Assembly: GCA_030568195.1 (NCBI GenBank)
Contig: JAJLTO010000003.1
Span: forward strand, 456,501 to 520,500
Direction: 5' to 3'
Origin: Dipodascopsis uninucleata var. uninucleata
Taxonomy: Eukaryota > Ascomycota > Lipomycetes > Lipomycetales > Lipomycetaceae
DNA length: 64,000 nucleotides
Shown: positions 35,120 through 46,606 of the stretch, one piece after another
Numbering within the stretch: the stretch's first letter is position 1
Layout: each line of letters begins with the position of its first letter
The notes under the pieces: model-generated
Database searches by the model: none
The model's input: the letters and a program-made list of their open reading frames with translations, nothing else
What the model was told of the DNA's origin: nothing
Program-made: the position numbers and the translations under genes

Positions 35120-36885
35120 GACAAATTTTATTGTGTGCTAGTTGCGTACTGAAACACGATTGTAAAAAGCTTGTGTATGAAATCCGTGTATTTCACAGAT
35201 TTGTGACTGAAATTTAGAGAAATATATTTCACTAAAAATTTTGACGATTGTCTCTGATTTAATATAAATCTCACTATGCCTTGACTAAGTTGTCAAAATC
35301 TAAAGTGACTATAGTATGTATTATGGTGATGGTGATAATGATGAAGATATATATCTCGTCGGCTAGCTGTTTGTACTTCTTACTAATACCGAGATTTGGC
35401 ATCAAATCCAGAGATTGCGTGCCTGAAGAAAAAATATTCAATGCTTGAGTGGTTGATGATCCATAGGAAGCCAGCTGTCTTTGATTTAAAGTAATCGGTC
35501 GATATTTGATCTGACGAAACCCGCATAAACGACAATAAAGACGCACTCTCTAGCTGAAACTGGCTGATACAAGACAAAATATTTGCGTATATTCACCGCA
35601 TTTAAACTCTTAACCTTCAGAGATAATTTCAGAGATCGGATAGGTGCGTAGCGTTGAATATGATGAAGGGCTCGCTCGAGAAACTGATCTGCCTGACACT
35701 GTAAGTAGTATACCGGATTTTCTTAGACTAAGTCCGCTTGGTGGACTAGACGCTCGATAAGATGCTAGCTATTAATTAAGCGAGTTACTAGCAAACGACT
35801 CTTCAATGGTTAGAGTATACCCTAGATCAAGAAGGAGGGGTAATAAAAACGTCTATTTCTCGAATGAAGGTAAAGGGAGTGCAATGGGTGGTTTTACTAG
35901 GTGGTTATCGCCTAAAGCGAAAAAATAACACACTACTCGATCCTTGTCTAGCCAAGAAGTCTACTGAAACCAACAAGGCGATAAATGAATTATGCGAGTC
36001 TTAGATACTAGAGAGCTTGGTGGTAGAGGCACTGGTCTTGGATGTCGATGTCTAGGACTGTCGTGAGAACAGCATGATTATCTTCGCTGCAAGTACTTCT
36101 CTAAGACTCAGATTTATCAAAATTACTGACGCCTTACAAGTGTGTGGTAAACTACTTCAGATACCGGAAGCAATATATGTTACCCGGATTTAATTGTTTC
36201 AAATTTAAATTTTATTGTGAATAGTGTATATGAGAAAAGTAAAAATTGGTTTTGAAGATCCCACGTAAAGTGTAATGCTTTGTCAGTGTGGAACTTAAAT
36301 TAATTGATTGCAGCGGAAAGCATGCTTGCAAGCGAGAATACAAATGTACGTGTGAGACCAAAATTCAAAAGAGGTGTAGCGGCGCAGGCTACAGTACTTA
36401 AATCCTGATCGCTCTACATTTAAGTGCGTGTGCGTATTATGTACGCTGACAAGGCCAGTTTCGTTTAATATTATCATTTTATTGTGCAAGTTGCTGTCTG
36501 TCTTTGCTTTTGTGATTTGGCTTCTGTTGCTGCCTCGTTAGTTGCTTGGCTATTCGTCTTTACTATGCCCTGTACACGTAAATAACTTATACACCACATC
36601 CTAATACGAGAGAAAAAGATATTTCAAAATAGTGTTTTAACATAGAGAACTTGCATTGCACAAAAAAAATATACATCCAAACAAGCTATAAATTATAAAA
36701 TGCGATACACGCTATCTATATTGCTTCGATATTGAGTGTCTATTTATTACTAGTCTCTTTTTCGAAAATTCTTCTGCTCAACTTCAATTAACCGCGTCAA
36801 ATACGCGCAACGCGCTCATTACAATTTGACCCTCAGTAGCAGTGTCTCCTACTTTACATCCGTAACGCAGGACGCTGTCGAAAAG
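35120..36885. other. Divergent gene-free region upstream of the DHFR gene
   Basis: 1.77 kb with no credible coding frame. Near the DHFR start lies a cluster of CGCG motifs (listed separately). Confidence 0.4.
36792..36815 (+). promoter_or_regulatory. Three CGCG (MBF/E2F-like) motifs before DHFR
   Basis: CCGCGT at 36792-36797, ACGCGC at 36803-36808 and ACGCGC at 36810-36815, about 70-95 bp before the ATG. MBF in yeasts binds ACGCGT and E2F binds GCGCG-type cores; both drive G1/S nucleotide-synthesis genes. CpG-rich hexamers are rare in this AT-rich DNA. Function is inferred. Confidence 0.4.
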
Positions 36886-37832
36886 ATGACTGTCCAGGTT
36901 ATGTGCGAGCCAAAAAGGTTCCCTATATCACTGGTGGTAGCGGCAACCCAAACGAGCCTTGCTATAGGCAAGTCAGGTACATTGCCGTGGAGACTTAGGA
37001 AAGATATGGCGTTTTTCAAACACGTCACCTCAAGCCCGCAGATCAAGCTTACCGGTAGTGGCAATAACAATGATAGCTGCACAATGGCACTACCTGCTGT
37101 GATCATGGGCAGAAAATCATGGGAATCAATACCTGCAAAGTTCCGGCCGCTGCCTAATCGAGTGAATGTGATTATATCTAGGAGCCAGACAGACTTCGGG
37201 TACGTGTTATGTTAGGCGCTGCTTTGGATAAATTAGCAAGTGCTTTAGACTTGAAAATACTGACTTCTTAACCACTACTTCGTAGACCAGGCACGATCGC
37301 GTTTACTTCTCTAGCGCAGGCGGTGGATGCATTATGTTCAAAATCTGTAGCGATTGCCTCAGAACGAGGCTCGCTTTCGAGTACGAGTGCCACCAGCGCT
37401 AGTACGGACAAGGGAAATACAGATGCCTCATACGAGTCTGAGAAGGGTCGCTGCTTTGACAGCAGCGCTAGTGGTGGCACACTCAAAGACCGAAGCGGTG
37501 GGAAGACGATCCCCGCTATTTCGGCTATCTACATAATAGGTGGCGCACAGATTTATAGGGAAGCATTCAAGTATAATCTCGTTAGCCGAATATTCTTGAC
37601 CCTGGTTCGTTGTGACGAGGAATCATTGGAATGCGATACATTTCTGACTGATTTCAGAAATGATCTATCATGGACAAAGAAGTCTCACGATGAGCTAAAA
37701 AGTGCGGTCCAATTTCTGAGTGCTGAGGCTCTCGACATAATAGATTCCACTGTACCGCCCAACTGCACTAGTGATTTTCTTATTAAGGAGGGTGCTTTTG
37801 AGTATGAATTTACAATGTGGGACCGCAACTGA
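36886..37832 (+). CDS. DFR1: Dihydrofolate reductase with a Ser/Thr-rich insertion
   Basis: Reduces dihydrofolate to tetrahydrofolate with NADPH, for thymidylate and one-carbon metabolism. Exons 36886-37199 and 37286-37832 give 286 residues (yeast 211). Visible motifs: IGKSGTLPWRLRKDMAFFKH, with Asp40 at the place of the usual fungal Glu; PAVIMGRKSWESIPAKFRPL; PNRVNVIISRSQ; AIYIIGGAQIYREAF; C-terminal YEFTMWDRN. The excess length is mainly a low-complexity segment, about residues 118-175, between the SLAQAVDAL helix and the IYIIGG strand. Its DNA contains an imperfect inverted repeat (37387-37400 against 37464-37480). The frame stays open through it, so it looks translated rather than spliced out. 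The upstream frame extends without an ATG, so I use 36886. Confidence 0.94.
37387..37480. repeat. Imperfect inverted repeat within the DHFR coding insertion
   Basis: Left arm GTGCCACCAGCGCT (37387-37400), right arm AGCGCTagtGGTGGCAC (37464-37480): all 14 bases pair apart from a 3-nt bulge, around a 63-nt loop. Outer bases GAGT and ACTC extend the pairing imperfectly. Confidence 0.7.
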
Positions 37833-39435
37833 TTCATAGCTGCGATCCGGCCTCTTTTGTTGGCTGGAGTCGACTTGTTGCATACATAATAACTTTTTTC
37901 ATACGTTCAACCTCATTCCCTGTGCTCTGGAGAGAGCCTTCGTCTGGCACACACAATCAAAATAATATAAGCCTTCATTGTCCTTCCAAACGTTTCTTTT
38001 GTAAATACCAAGTACCGTGGTTGTGGCTTTTCTCATCTGCGACACCAAGTTCTGCAAAGTCAAAAATAGTAGGAAATGAGGAAGAGAGCTGCCACGATCG
38101 AGACTTACTACGTATGCTTGCGCCAGTCCAGCCTAGTTTGATCTGCTAGACGCGTCTACTGATCCTTGTCCTTATGAAATCGATCTCGACAATCTGCAAA
38201 TTGGATTGATTGTTTGGCTAGCTTGATCTCTTTTTTTACTATCTTGAAGTTATACGAAACCCATGAATATGCGTCTTTCTCTAGTACAATGCAGATGTTG
38301 CTAGCTTCAGGAGTGCTTTTTTAGATGTCTCAACGTCTCGATTTTATCGTTCGACTTGTCCCCGCAAGTTCCGCATATAAACAACGCAAGCGGGCGACAC
38401 ATTGTAATTGAAACGGAGCAGCATCACATACAAGTCTCCATCTGCGACGATTACACACTACCGTATTAGTCCTCTGTAGTGTCTAATGATATTTATCTAT
38501 ACATGCCTAATCTTCATTTAAGGTTTTAAAGCAGCTTTGTGTAGAAATTGCTAGTACATCTCTTAAACAAGGTGATAATACTATTGGGCCAGTACGGCTA
38601 CACGTTCCATTAATGTCAATCCACCAGACCTAAATGGCCGATAAGCCAAATCGGACGTCACTAAAATCAGAAGATTCGCGGTTTGGTACGTCAATTATAG
38701 AATCTTACATCCTGTTTGAGAATGGGGCATGTAATTTTTTTTAAAATCATATATATAGGTCCCAATTTCAAATGGCGCCTACGCTCTCAGTCATTTAAAA
38801 CTAGCGCCAGCAACTATTGATCACAAAAATAATTAACACACACATGAAAGTATAAATATATATGTATGTATGTGTATAAATATGTATGCTTGTATAAAAA
38901 ACGTAAATAATTCAAAATACTCACGTGTTCATGTATAGATAATAACATTATTATACCAATCAAAAAATGCAAATACTCATAATAAATTGCTAGATACTAA
39001 AGATCAAAAACTAGATTCAAACTCGACCTGATATCTTCAAAATGAAACAAAAATCAAAAATATTACCATTTGAATTGGATTTAGACAACCGTACACTCCG
39101 TGGCGCCTCGCCATAACTGAATTGCATAACGCAACAAACATAACAAACTTGTGGATGAGCTCATACACATGCTCTTAGAGAAACACGAACGTCAGTAAAT
39201 ACAAATAGAATAAATACTAAGTTAGACGACACAGGTTTTAACAGTCAAGGCTAATTATAAGAATCATCCAATATATTTCAGTAGCCGATATGCAAAATAT
39301 TATAACTCGTAACTAAATCGAAAAAGATAGTAATGTCGGAACTCTCACTCACTACTTCCGGTAGAGTATTGAATGATACTTATATATATAGTTTCAAAGA
39401 GCGCAAGAGCGCAAGAGCAATTTACAAAGTCAAAT
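37833..39435. other. Convergent gene-free region, 1.6 kb
   Basis: AT-rich. A TATGTATGTATGTG microsatellite lies near 38861-38875, and a short tandem of GCGCAAGA units at about 39400-39418. No gene recognised. Confidence 0.45.
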
Positions 39436-41832
39436 TTAACCGATATATGCTTTATTCATAGCCGAGATCTCTTTGCATAATAATGCCCAGTCCATATCTC
39501 GACAATGATGAGTTGCTCCTCTTCTGAGGGCTTCTTCTTCTTCCCATTTCATTAATTCATACATGAACCGAAGATTAGGCTGAATGATTACATTCAGCCT
39601 GCGCGCACGCACATATAAATATGCCCGTGGAAGAGACATACGCTCTCTTCTCATAGCTTCTGCAATGCAAATCGTAGCTGATCTAGATACACCGACTCTG
39701 CAGTGGACTAATGTGGGCTCGCCTAGTCGATAACCTTCATCAATGAACTCCAAACACTCCTCTATGTTTCGGCTGAGCGAGTCTATCCCATCGTCTTGAA
39801 CCTGTTGAACATACATTAATTTGGTGAAGCCCTCATATACAGTCTTTGTCGTCGCCACTCCTCCCTCAGTTATCATTTCGTTCGCTGGTCGCCAGAAAAG
39901 TGGTTCACCAACACTCAAAACACGTTTAATTCCTAATTCCCTTAATAGTTCCGGATTAGAAGCATGGCCAAGGTTTCCTAAATACATATGCGGAAATATT
40001 TTAGAAGGTAAACTGCCATCCATTGTGACGAACCAGTGCGGTAATGGTAACACGACTCCTTCTTTGATAGGATTGTGAACTGGCGACTTCATCAATATAC
40101 TCTTCTCCATATGATTGAGGATAACTACATCTGCGGAAAATGTAAAAAATGCTCTGCCATATTTGTGATGAAGATCAATGTACGCTTGAGGAGCTGTTAC
40201 ACCTGTTGCATACATTAGATATGCTAGACCTAGTAAGCTAGTTTCCGTATATCCGTCTTGACAAAAAATGATTATTCTCTTGTTATGTTCATTTGCGAGC
40301 TTGTACAGCCATTCAACACAATCAATGATTGCTTCAATGTTATGATCTGTCAAATTGCCAACTGCCAAGCTCCCTGAGGCAGGAAACTCAATATGAACAA
40401 TAGTGCTTTCACTAATACCATATTCCAAATTGGACCTCCATTTGGGCTGCTTGTCGACTAGGTCTTCTCCAAGTCTTTGAAGAGTCTGCTTCGATGGGAT
40501 ATTCGCACCGCCTAAACACTCAACATATATATCCCATCTCTCAGACACTCCCTTGGTAGAATTTGAATGATGACTATCCTCGCTCTCTCCAAGCGTAACA
40601 TCAGCGAGATTCCCCATAGAGAAATTTGGAGTCACTTCACATGCCTTTGACATAGAGCTCATCTCTTTACGTTCGTGATATAAAAAATCCATAGAGTTTT
40701 CATACCACGTTCCGTTGGATGTGATGGCCACTAATTCAGGATAATCCTTTTCGAACACCTCAAACGAATCAGTAACTATGAAAGTATTATATTCTGGAAT
40801 TCCAGGAGTAATAGATCTATGAAATATCTGGGCCTGGGAGATACGTTTAGCAAGGCCCAGCATACCGTCTGCTGGCTGGCCCTTCTTCGAATACACAACA
40901 ATATCCGACAAAGTCGCAACCTTAGCAACTTGAATATGAAAATTCCTTAGGCCAACTCCGCTAACAGGATCAAGATTCAAAAACCCTTCCAGTTGAGAAG
41001 AAATGTCCGGAAGAAACTCTTTATGAGATATAGTACCTCTCAGTTTACATGAATTGAAACTACCCATTTTTACCAACGTAATTCCTCTGAAACTGGTAGG
41101 AACTTTGTTAACCTGAGTCCTTCCAGGATCTAAGAATGAAACTTGAACTTCGTTTCGTGGATGCAATCCATGACACCATGGGAACAAATCTGTAGTTGGT
41201 GGTAGAGGCTGATATGATGAATAATTGATAGCTTCAACCAGTTGACTAGCCGTCAGAGCATATATTGGAGGAGATGAGCAGATCATTCTGTAATTACAAG
41301 GCGGATGTAGTAATGAGAGTCTAGGAGATGAAGAGAATTGTGGGGACAAGGATATTGGCGATGGTGATCTAGAAGGCGACTGTGGGGACGGACATGGGGA
41401 TGCTATCATTATAGAAGTCACACTAGGAGACTTCCCAAGAGAATTTGGTAAAGATCCAGTCGTGAGAGAATCCAGCATCTGCACTTCCCCGTAATCCTTA
41501 CTTTGCTCAGAAGACAGCTCCAACATGTTCATTGATGAACTTAAATTGAACTGCTGCTGCCGTGGTTGACATTCTGATCCAGTATATGATCCCATAGGAT
41601 TTTGGCTGCTTTGAATATCTGCATCATTGTCATTTGATTTATTATGCATAGCAGGATCGAAATCAACTGCAGCCACTGCGAAAGAAGGCATCGCTATGTC
41701 GATCGGATCCAGCATCTCCATTTGAATGCTAGAAGCGGGCGTCGAAGGTGTCGACCCAGTTGGTGATCTGTTAGATCCCAGTACGCCTGACGGTGTCGGT
41801 GAAGTTGGTCGAGGTAGAGCAAGTGCTGCCAT
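39436..41832 (-). CDS. PPS1: PPS1-type dual-specificity protein phosphatase
   Basis: Dual-specificity phosphatase family linked in S. cerevisiae to S-phase and DNA-damage checkpoint control. Single exon, 798 residues (yeast Pps1 807). The C-terminal catalytic domain (about 620-790) has HCRVGVSRSATICIAEAMRR with His710, Cys711 and Arg717, followed by the ARRLNVIIQPNLRFMYEL block; upstream is FPHMYLGNLGHASNPELLRE. The middle carries a second, degenerate phosphatase-like loop, FCQDGYTET (523-531), keeping Cys524 but with Glu where the catalytic Arg should be. The N-terminal 170 residues are disordered, Ser/Pro-rich, with a run SPSPSPQSPSRSPSPISLSP-like composition of SP sites. Length and order fit Pps1 well. 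Confidence 0.92.
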   Translation of the reverse strand: MAALALPRPTSPTPSGVLGSNRSPTGSTPSTPASSIQMEMLDPIDIAMPSFAVAAVDFDPAMHNKSNDNDADIQSSQNPMGSYTGSECQPRQQQFNLSSSMNMLELSSEQSKDYGEVQMLDSLTTGSLPNSLGKSPSVTSIMIASPCPSPQSPSRSPSPISLSPQFSSSPRLSLLHPPCNYRMICSSPPIYALTASQLVEAINYSSYQPLPPTTDLFPWCHGLHPRNEVQVSFLDPGRTQVNKVPTSFRGITLVKMGSFNSCKLRGTISHKEFLPDISSQLEGFLNLDPVSGVGLRNFHIQVAKVATLSDIVVYSKKGQPADGMLGLAKRISQAQIFHRSITPGIPEYNTFIVTDSFEVFEKDYPELVAITSNGTWYENSMDFLYHERKEMSSMSKACEVTPNFSMGNLADVTLGESEDSHHSNSTKGVSERWDIYVECLGGANIPSKQTLQRLGEDLVDKQPKWRSNLEYGISESTIVHIEFPASGSLAVGNLTDHNIEAIIDCVEWLYKLANEHNKRIIIFCQDGYTETSLLGLAYLMYATGVTAPQAYIDLHHKYGRAFFTFSADVVILNHMEKSILMKSPVHNPIKEGVVLPLPHWFVTMDGSLPSKIFPHMYLGNLGHASNPELLRELGIKRVLSVGEPLFWRPANEMITEGGVATTKTVYEGFTKLMYVQQVQDDGIDSLSRNIEECLEFIDEGYRLGEPTLVHCRVGVSRSATICIAEAMRRERMSLPRAYLYVRARRLNVIIQPNLRFMYELMKWEEEEALRRGATHHCRDMDWALLCKEISAMNKAYIG

Positions 41833-44800
41833 ATACGGGGTTGCGCAAGTATACTCTTCTCGTGTAACTTTTATTCAGTCTATTTATTTAAATTCGCTAT
41901 TTGACTCCTTTAAACTGCCCCCCTGCTTATCGTTTCGATTCTCTTCCGCGCGCAAAACCAAAGCAAGTCAAAGAGAATAAATAGTCAATGTCGGCTGATT
42001 CAATATGGAAGAATAACCTAGATTATAAATTTCGATTCGCTAGTACTACGAAATATAAATTATTCGTTGAAGACCTACAGGAGAGTAGTTAGTAAAGTGG
42101 GACAGTTGTTATCGTGGTAATTACCAGTCTACCCCTGTGAAGGTGCAACGCCTCTTAGTTCGTCTTCCCAGTAGTTAATAGAAGATATTTGCCGAATACC
42201 TCGTTTAGCATATCCTCAGCTACAGACATAGACGTAGGCCAAAGGTATTGTCCGCCAAGTACTTATTCTCGAATACAGCTATCAATAATCGCCCTGGCAA
42301 TGTACCTCCAAGAAAGCAGCAACGAAATTCATTATACTCATTACCTTCTGAATGACTTCAAATGATCTGCTAAGATCGCGAGAATGAGAAAACACATATA
42401 CAAATAATAATAGAAATAGCGAGTAATTAGAAAACTGAAGATGAAAAAAAAAAAATTGGAATGGACGAGTCAGCAGATTCTGATCCAACTGTATAGCGAG
42501 ACGCGAGACGTTTAGGTGTATGCGCAAGCTGGGAATTTGGGACAGGCTCATCGCAGCTGAGCAGTGCAAAGCATATACTCGAGACTTTTCGTATACCAGA
42601 GAGCATTTAAGATTTTAAGGAGCGTCATAATAATATCGAAACTTTATCTCAGTATGAGCAATAAGAATAGGTTATTAAGTTAAAATGTGCGGAGAATATA
42701 TTATCTCAGAGGTAGCCTAAACTCTCTTTCTGTCATACACAAAGCGAGAAATACCTGGACTTAACTGGACTCTCGGTTTAAGCTCGCCTACGCAGTCAAT
42801 TAGATTTAATACCGGAGCATGGATTACATTAGATAAACGATACTAGGTCTATTTCCAATTTATAGTTCATGATGTTGGCCTCTATCACGCCTGTTGTCAG
42901 GGAGTCCGGGTAAAGATCATACGCACCTAACTCCACAACCATAAATGTGAAAGATATACATATTTACGGCACATGCGAAGTCAGGTCAGACCACGCGCTG
43001 CTCACTTCGCAGAGCGCCAAGTTGCCTTCAAGAGCTACAAATTACCTTCCTGGGGAATCAAGGCTGAATATAAGATTCACGTCTGTTGCCCATACTGCAA
43101 GGATTTGCTAAACAAAGTTATATCTTGTGACGCACGGTTGCACAAGCCGAGCTACCTTTATAGGTGCACCGATGTATATAGTGACAATTTACCATAGGCG
43201 ACTCCTGTAAAAATTCTGTCGGCAGACTACTGAGTGCTAATAAGTGAGAATTGGATCTTACTTAGATCCAGAACAACGGAGTTAGAACATTGAGCGTCTA
43301 ATAAAGCTTCTGCATGCCCCTGCTGCTGTAAAGCCTCAGAATGAGAGGGCACCTCATCTTCTGAGACAAAAATATTATATTACAATTTGTTCCTTGTGCC
43401 CTATTTACCAAATGAGAGATTTACTATTCCTAACATGGACCTCTCTCTTCCATTCGGAACCAAAACTTTCTATTGCGTCGCAGCTTCGATATCCTGATAC
43501 TTATTCACCAATTAGCCTCTGTAGTGTCGCTGCGAGCGTTGAGGCTGCGGTTGTCTCTTCTATGCGCGCGGCGACATACTACTGTAATGCGTTCCAAGAT
43601 CATCAGCTTTTTTTCCTCCCTGGATTTATATATCTCGGCCAATTTGGCTGCTCACTACACTGTTGAAGTTTGGATATCTACCGATAATAACTAGCTGACT
43701 AAATAATTCTCTACTATGTATCGGCCCTTTTGACGCGGTTACGTATGCATATCGTTATAGTTACAGCATAGAGGACAAAGCGAGATTGCTTCAGCTATTT
43801 ATTTTCTATTTATATACTCACATGTATGTGCATTACATTGAGCGTGGTGCATGTAATTTAACTGGAACGCACAGAAGCAGCGGGTCCAAACCTAGAATCG
43901 ATCCAGCGATCCGAAATCGTGGTGTGCATTTTATAGCAATAGCAGTCAAGGGGCGAGAGACATGCGCCAGTTCATGTTCATAAAATCCATTAAGAACTGT
44001 CTCGAGATGTCAATAGCAGCGTAGCTATATTTTGTCGTCTCTGTTTTAAGCGAGGCAGATAATCCGAGATCCATGGCTTATTTAATCTCCGTCTTATTTC
44101 GTATACCACCTAGCTTTCTAGTTCTATATTTCCCATTTAAAAGCACAGCACAGTTGTCCCATTGTCGGGCACTCTTCTCTGCATGACAAATGGAGGTACC
44201 GTCGCATACTACACTAAGAAATAGTAGATCAGAATGCTCCGTCACAAACGCAAGTGGTTGCCTAGGCACGATGTATAAACCTTCTTACGTTCACATCACT
44301 CGTGGAAGTCCCACCTTATACTTCTGTGGCTAAGGGTTTATAAACGGGCGCCTTAGGAAAGCTGGGTCGTTGCAGAGGGCTACTGCAGAGGCTTACACAT
44401 TGAAAGTGGATTTTCCAATACTACCAGCAGTAAAAAACTCAAATAAATTTTTTTCGCAGCTTCCCGTCTAATTCTCTAACGCTAATTATGTAACTATGTA
44501 GCTACGGCTTAGAAATCATGTAGCCTGTACGGTTCCGTATTTTTTTCACTTTTGGCTGAGGGTTGACAGGTCTTTTTAGCTAATATCTAGCAAAGGCTTG
44601 CTTTTCCTACTTTCACTGGTATGTATTCGTAAAGATCGACTTTAGTTTGCTTTCTAATTATCTGAAGAGTCGATAGTTAGTTGTTGTTATTCTTTGAGCG
44701 TAAAAGAAGCGAGCTTTAATGCTAGGAGGGTCCGAGAAAAGTAGTACAAGAAAAGTAGTACAGAGTGGTGAATAACGCAACCTAACTCAGACACCACCGT

Positions 44801-44863
44801 CGGCATTCGGGTCCTTTATTTTTGCCTAGTGGTTGATGGCGGACCTCTCATTTCTGAAGGCCA
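41833..44863. other. Largest divergent gap, 3.0 kb
   Basis: Several open frames of 63-95 codons occur but none shows composition, motif or splice structure of a gene. A 14-bp tandem duplication is at 44736-44763. No RNA gene recognised. Long divergent gaps of this kind often hold regulatory DNA or non-coding transcripts. Confidence 0.4.
44736..44763. repeat. Tandem duplication of a 14-bp unit
   Basis: GAAAAGTAGTACAA is followed at once by GAAAAGTAGTACAG, one mismatch in 14. It lies 100 bp before the uORF of the next gene. Confidence 0.75.
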
Positions 44864-44886
44864 ATGTCTCTGAATACCTCGAATGA
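44836..44886 (+). promoter_or_regulatory. Overlapping upstream ORF of 16 codons
   Basis: An ATG at 44836 opens MADLSFLKANVSEYLE and stops at 44886, 22 nt beyond the presumed main start at 44864 in another frame. If transcribed, it would force leaky scanning for expression of the downstream protein. Confidence 0.4.
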
Positions 44887-46047
44887 GACTGATACTGCGA
44901 GTAAGTGTCGATTTGGTGGTGACGTTATCCTGATATTGCAGTTTAGCATACTCTCTGCATATTAGCGCTAACTTATCCGAACCTATCCACAGGTCTCAGC
45001 AGATCTAGGGAGTCAGCAATAGCGACCTTCCAGCAGATATCTAGAGCGAATGGCTTAAGTGCTGTTCGTCATCAGCAGACTGTTGCAGCAACAGCTCCAC
45101 AATGTGCTATCGATTTCCCATCTTTACGATCCGTGCGCTCGCTGCCCATGCTTTCAACTGGTCCAGAGATTCATGAGGAGCAGAAAGCATCAGTGTGGTA
45201 CGCTTCTACCGTTCAAGATACACAGCAGGATCTATTCTCAGATTTTGTTACCTGCGAGTTTCAGTCTAACTTCGAAGCAGAGTTCTCAAATAGTTTAGCA
45301 ACAGAGTCTCCTGACATGTCTCTTAATGGGCTAGAACTGGATTTAGATGACAATCGTCTGGTTTTTTTCGATCAAAATCCAGTAGAGCGAACTGTGCCGC
45401 AACATGAAACTGCAAACATATTACCGAGAGACAGCCCTTTCAAACTAGATACTATTACGCATGGTTGGGTGGAAGGTGCTAATTGCTCTTTGCATAAATG
45501 TTGTCCCACAGAGCTAGAATCTACTATCAAGCCGTCGTCTGCCATTCTTCCAGTGCCACTATCCAGTCGTTGTGGAAGTATCGATGAAAAAGAAGTGATG
45601 TGTGCAACAGAAGTGGCAGGTAGTCTTAGTACTACGATCTCGACACCACAGACTGCGGCCAACGAAGATTCTCCATTAACAGTTTTCTCGCCAGAATCCA
45701 GTGCCACGACACCCGGTGCCGAGTTAGATGAATACAATATTTTAAATTATGATAAGCCAAAGCTGAATGAGGGAAATGAATTAACTGAATGTGAAAAACG
45801 AAAGGAAATTCATAGTGCCAGTGAAGCCACTATTTCACGAAAGCGTTCATCTGACAGCCTGGAGAATAATTTAGAGGATCCGCCACCTATAAAAAAATTT
45901 CGGGTGGATGTCGATTATACCTCTATCTATGATCTTGATTCTCTGTATGCTTTACGCGAAGTGCGACGTTCTCATAATGCCATAGCAAGCGTCGCTGTTA
46001 CTATCGTGACTGCTGTGACTTTGAGTGTAGGGTGGTTCTTTGGATGA
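44864..46047 (+). CDS. Putative tail-anchored protein, 363 residues, function unknown
   Basis: Exons 44864-44900 (MSLNTSNETDTA) and 44993-46047, joined across a 92-nt intron with GTAAGT, GCTAAC and CACAG. The body is acidic and Ser/Thr-rich, with no recognised domain. A basic patch KRKEIHSAS..ISRKRSSDS and PPPIKKFRVDVDY precedes the C-terminal hydrophobic helix IASVAVTIVTAVTLSVGWFF (about 343-362), which ends one residue from the stop: the layout of a tail-anchored membrane protein inserted by the GET pathway. Target membrane unknown. Exon 1 is the least certain part, because only a short exon with the right phase supports it. An overlapping upstream ORF exists. Confidence 0.68.
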
Positions 46048-46606
46048 AAAACTCTGACGTAATCCTATCTCATTGTTAATCTTGCTTTTTGTTTTTGTTA
46101 TAGACCTATACATACCTATCATGACACAACATATAAAAGTTTGGCTTAACGACATGTAGAGTAAGATTTTTTTTTTATTAGTATTATTATGTATGTGTAG
46201 TTTTGGAGTCTGGTATGTTAATTTTCTGTATTTTATATCTATATTTCTATTTGTACCTTCCCTATTTATATTGTTATGCGAGCCTCGTTATCAACGCTCT
46301 AGGATTCTTTAAATTTTACCTTTCTTATATTTTATACAATATATATGGCATTTCAGTTAGAACTAAAAAGTTTCTCTATTTTCGATGTAGTAAAAAAGAA
46401 AATCTACATATTTGATTACTATTCGATAGAAAGTTTATCTCTCAAATTTCGGGGCCGCTTACTTCGAGGCACATTCTACTTCACAACAGTCAGCATTTGA
46501 TATTTTATTGCACTAAAAGATACCACTTCCGCCGGTTTTTTTTAATATTATGGTATGAATTCTATCATCTACAGACAGTATGTGCTTGTAGCTGATAGAA
46601 GTAACA
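46048..46606. other. Intergenic region upstream of the Mg transporter gene
   Basis: AT- and pyrimidine-rich. Nothing recognised. Confidence 0.4.

Noticed and set aside
42973-43197. 74-codon open frame with several cysteines (CCPYCKDLL) in the large 41833-44863 gap
   Set aside because: Isolated, no conserved block, no splice extension, and surrounded by similar random frames. The Cys pair alone is weak evidence for a zinc finger.
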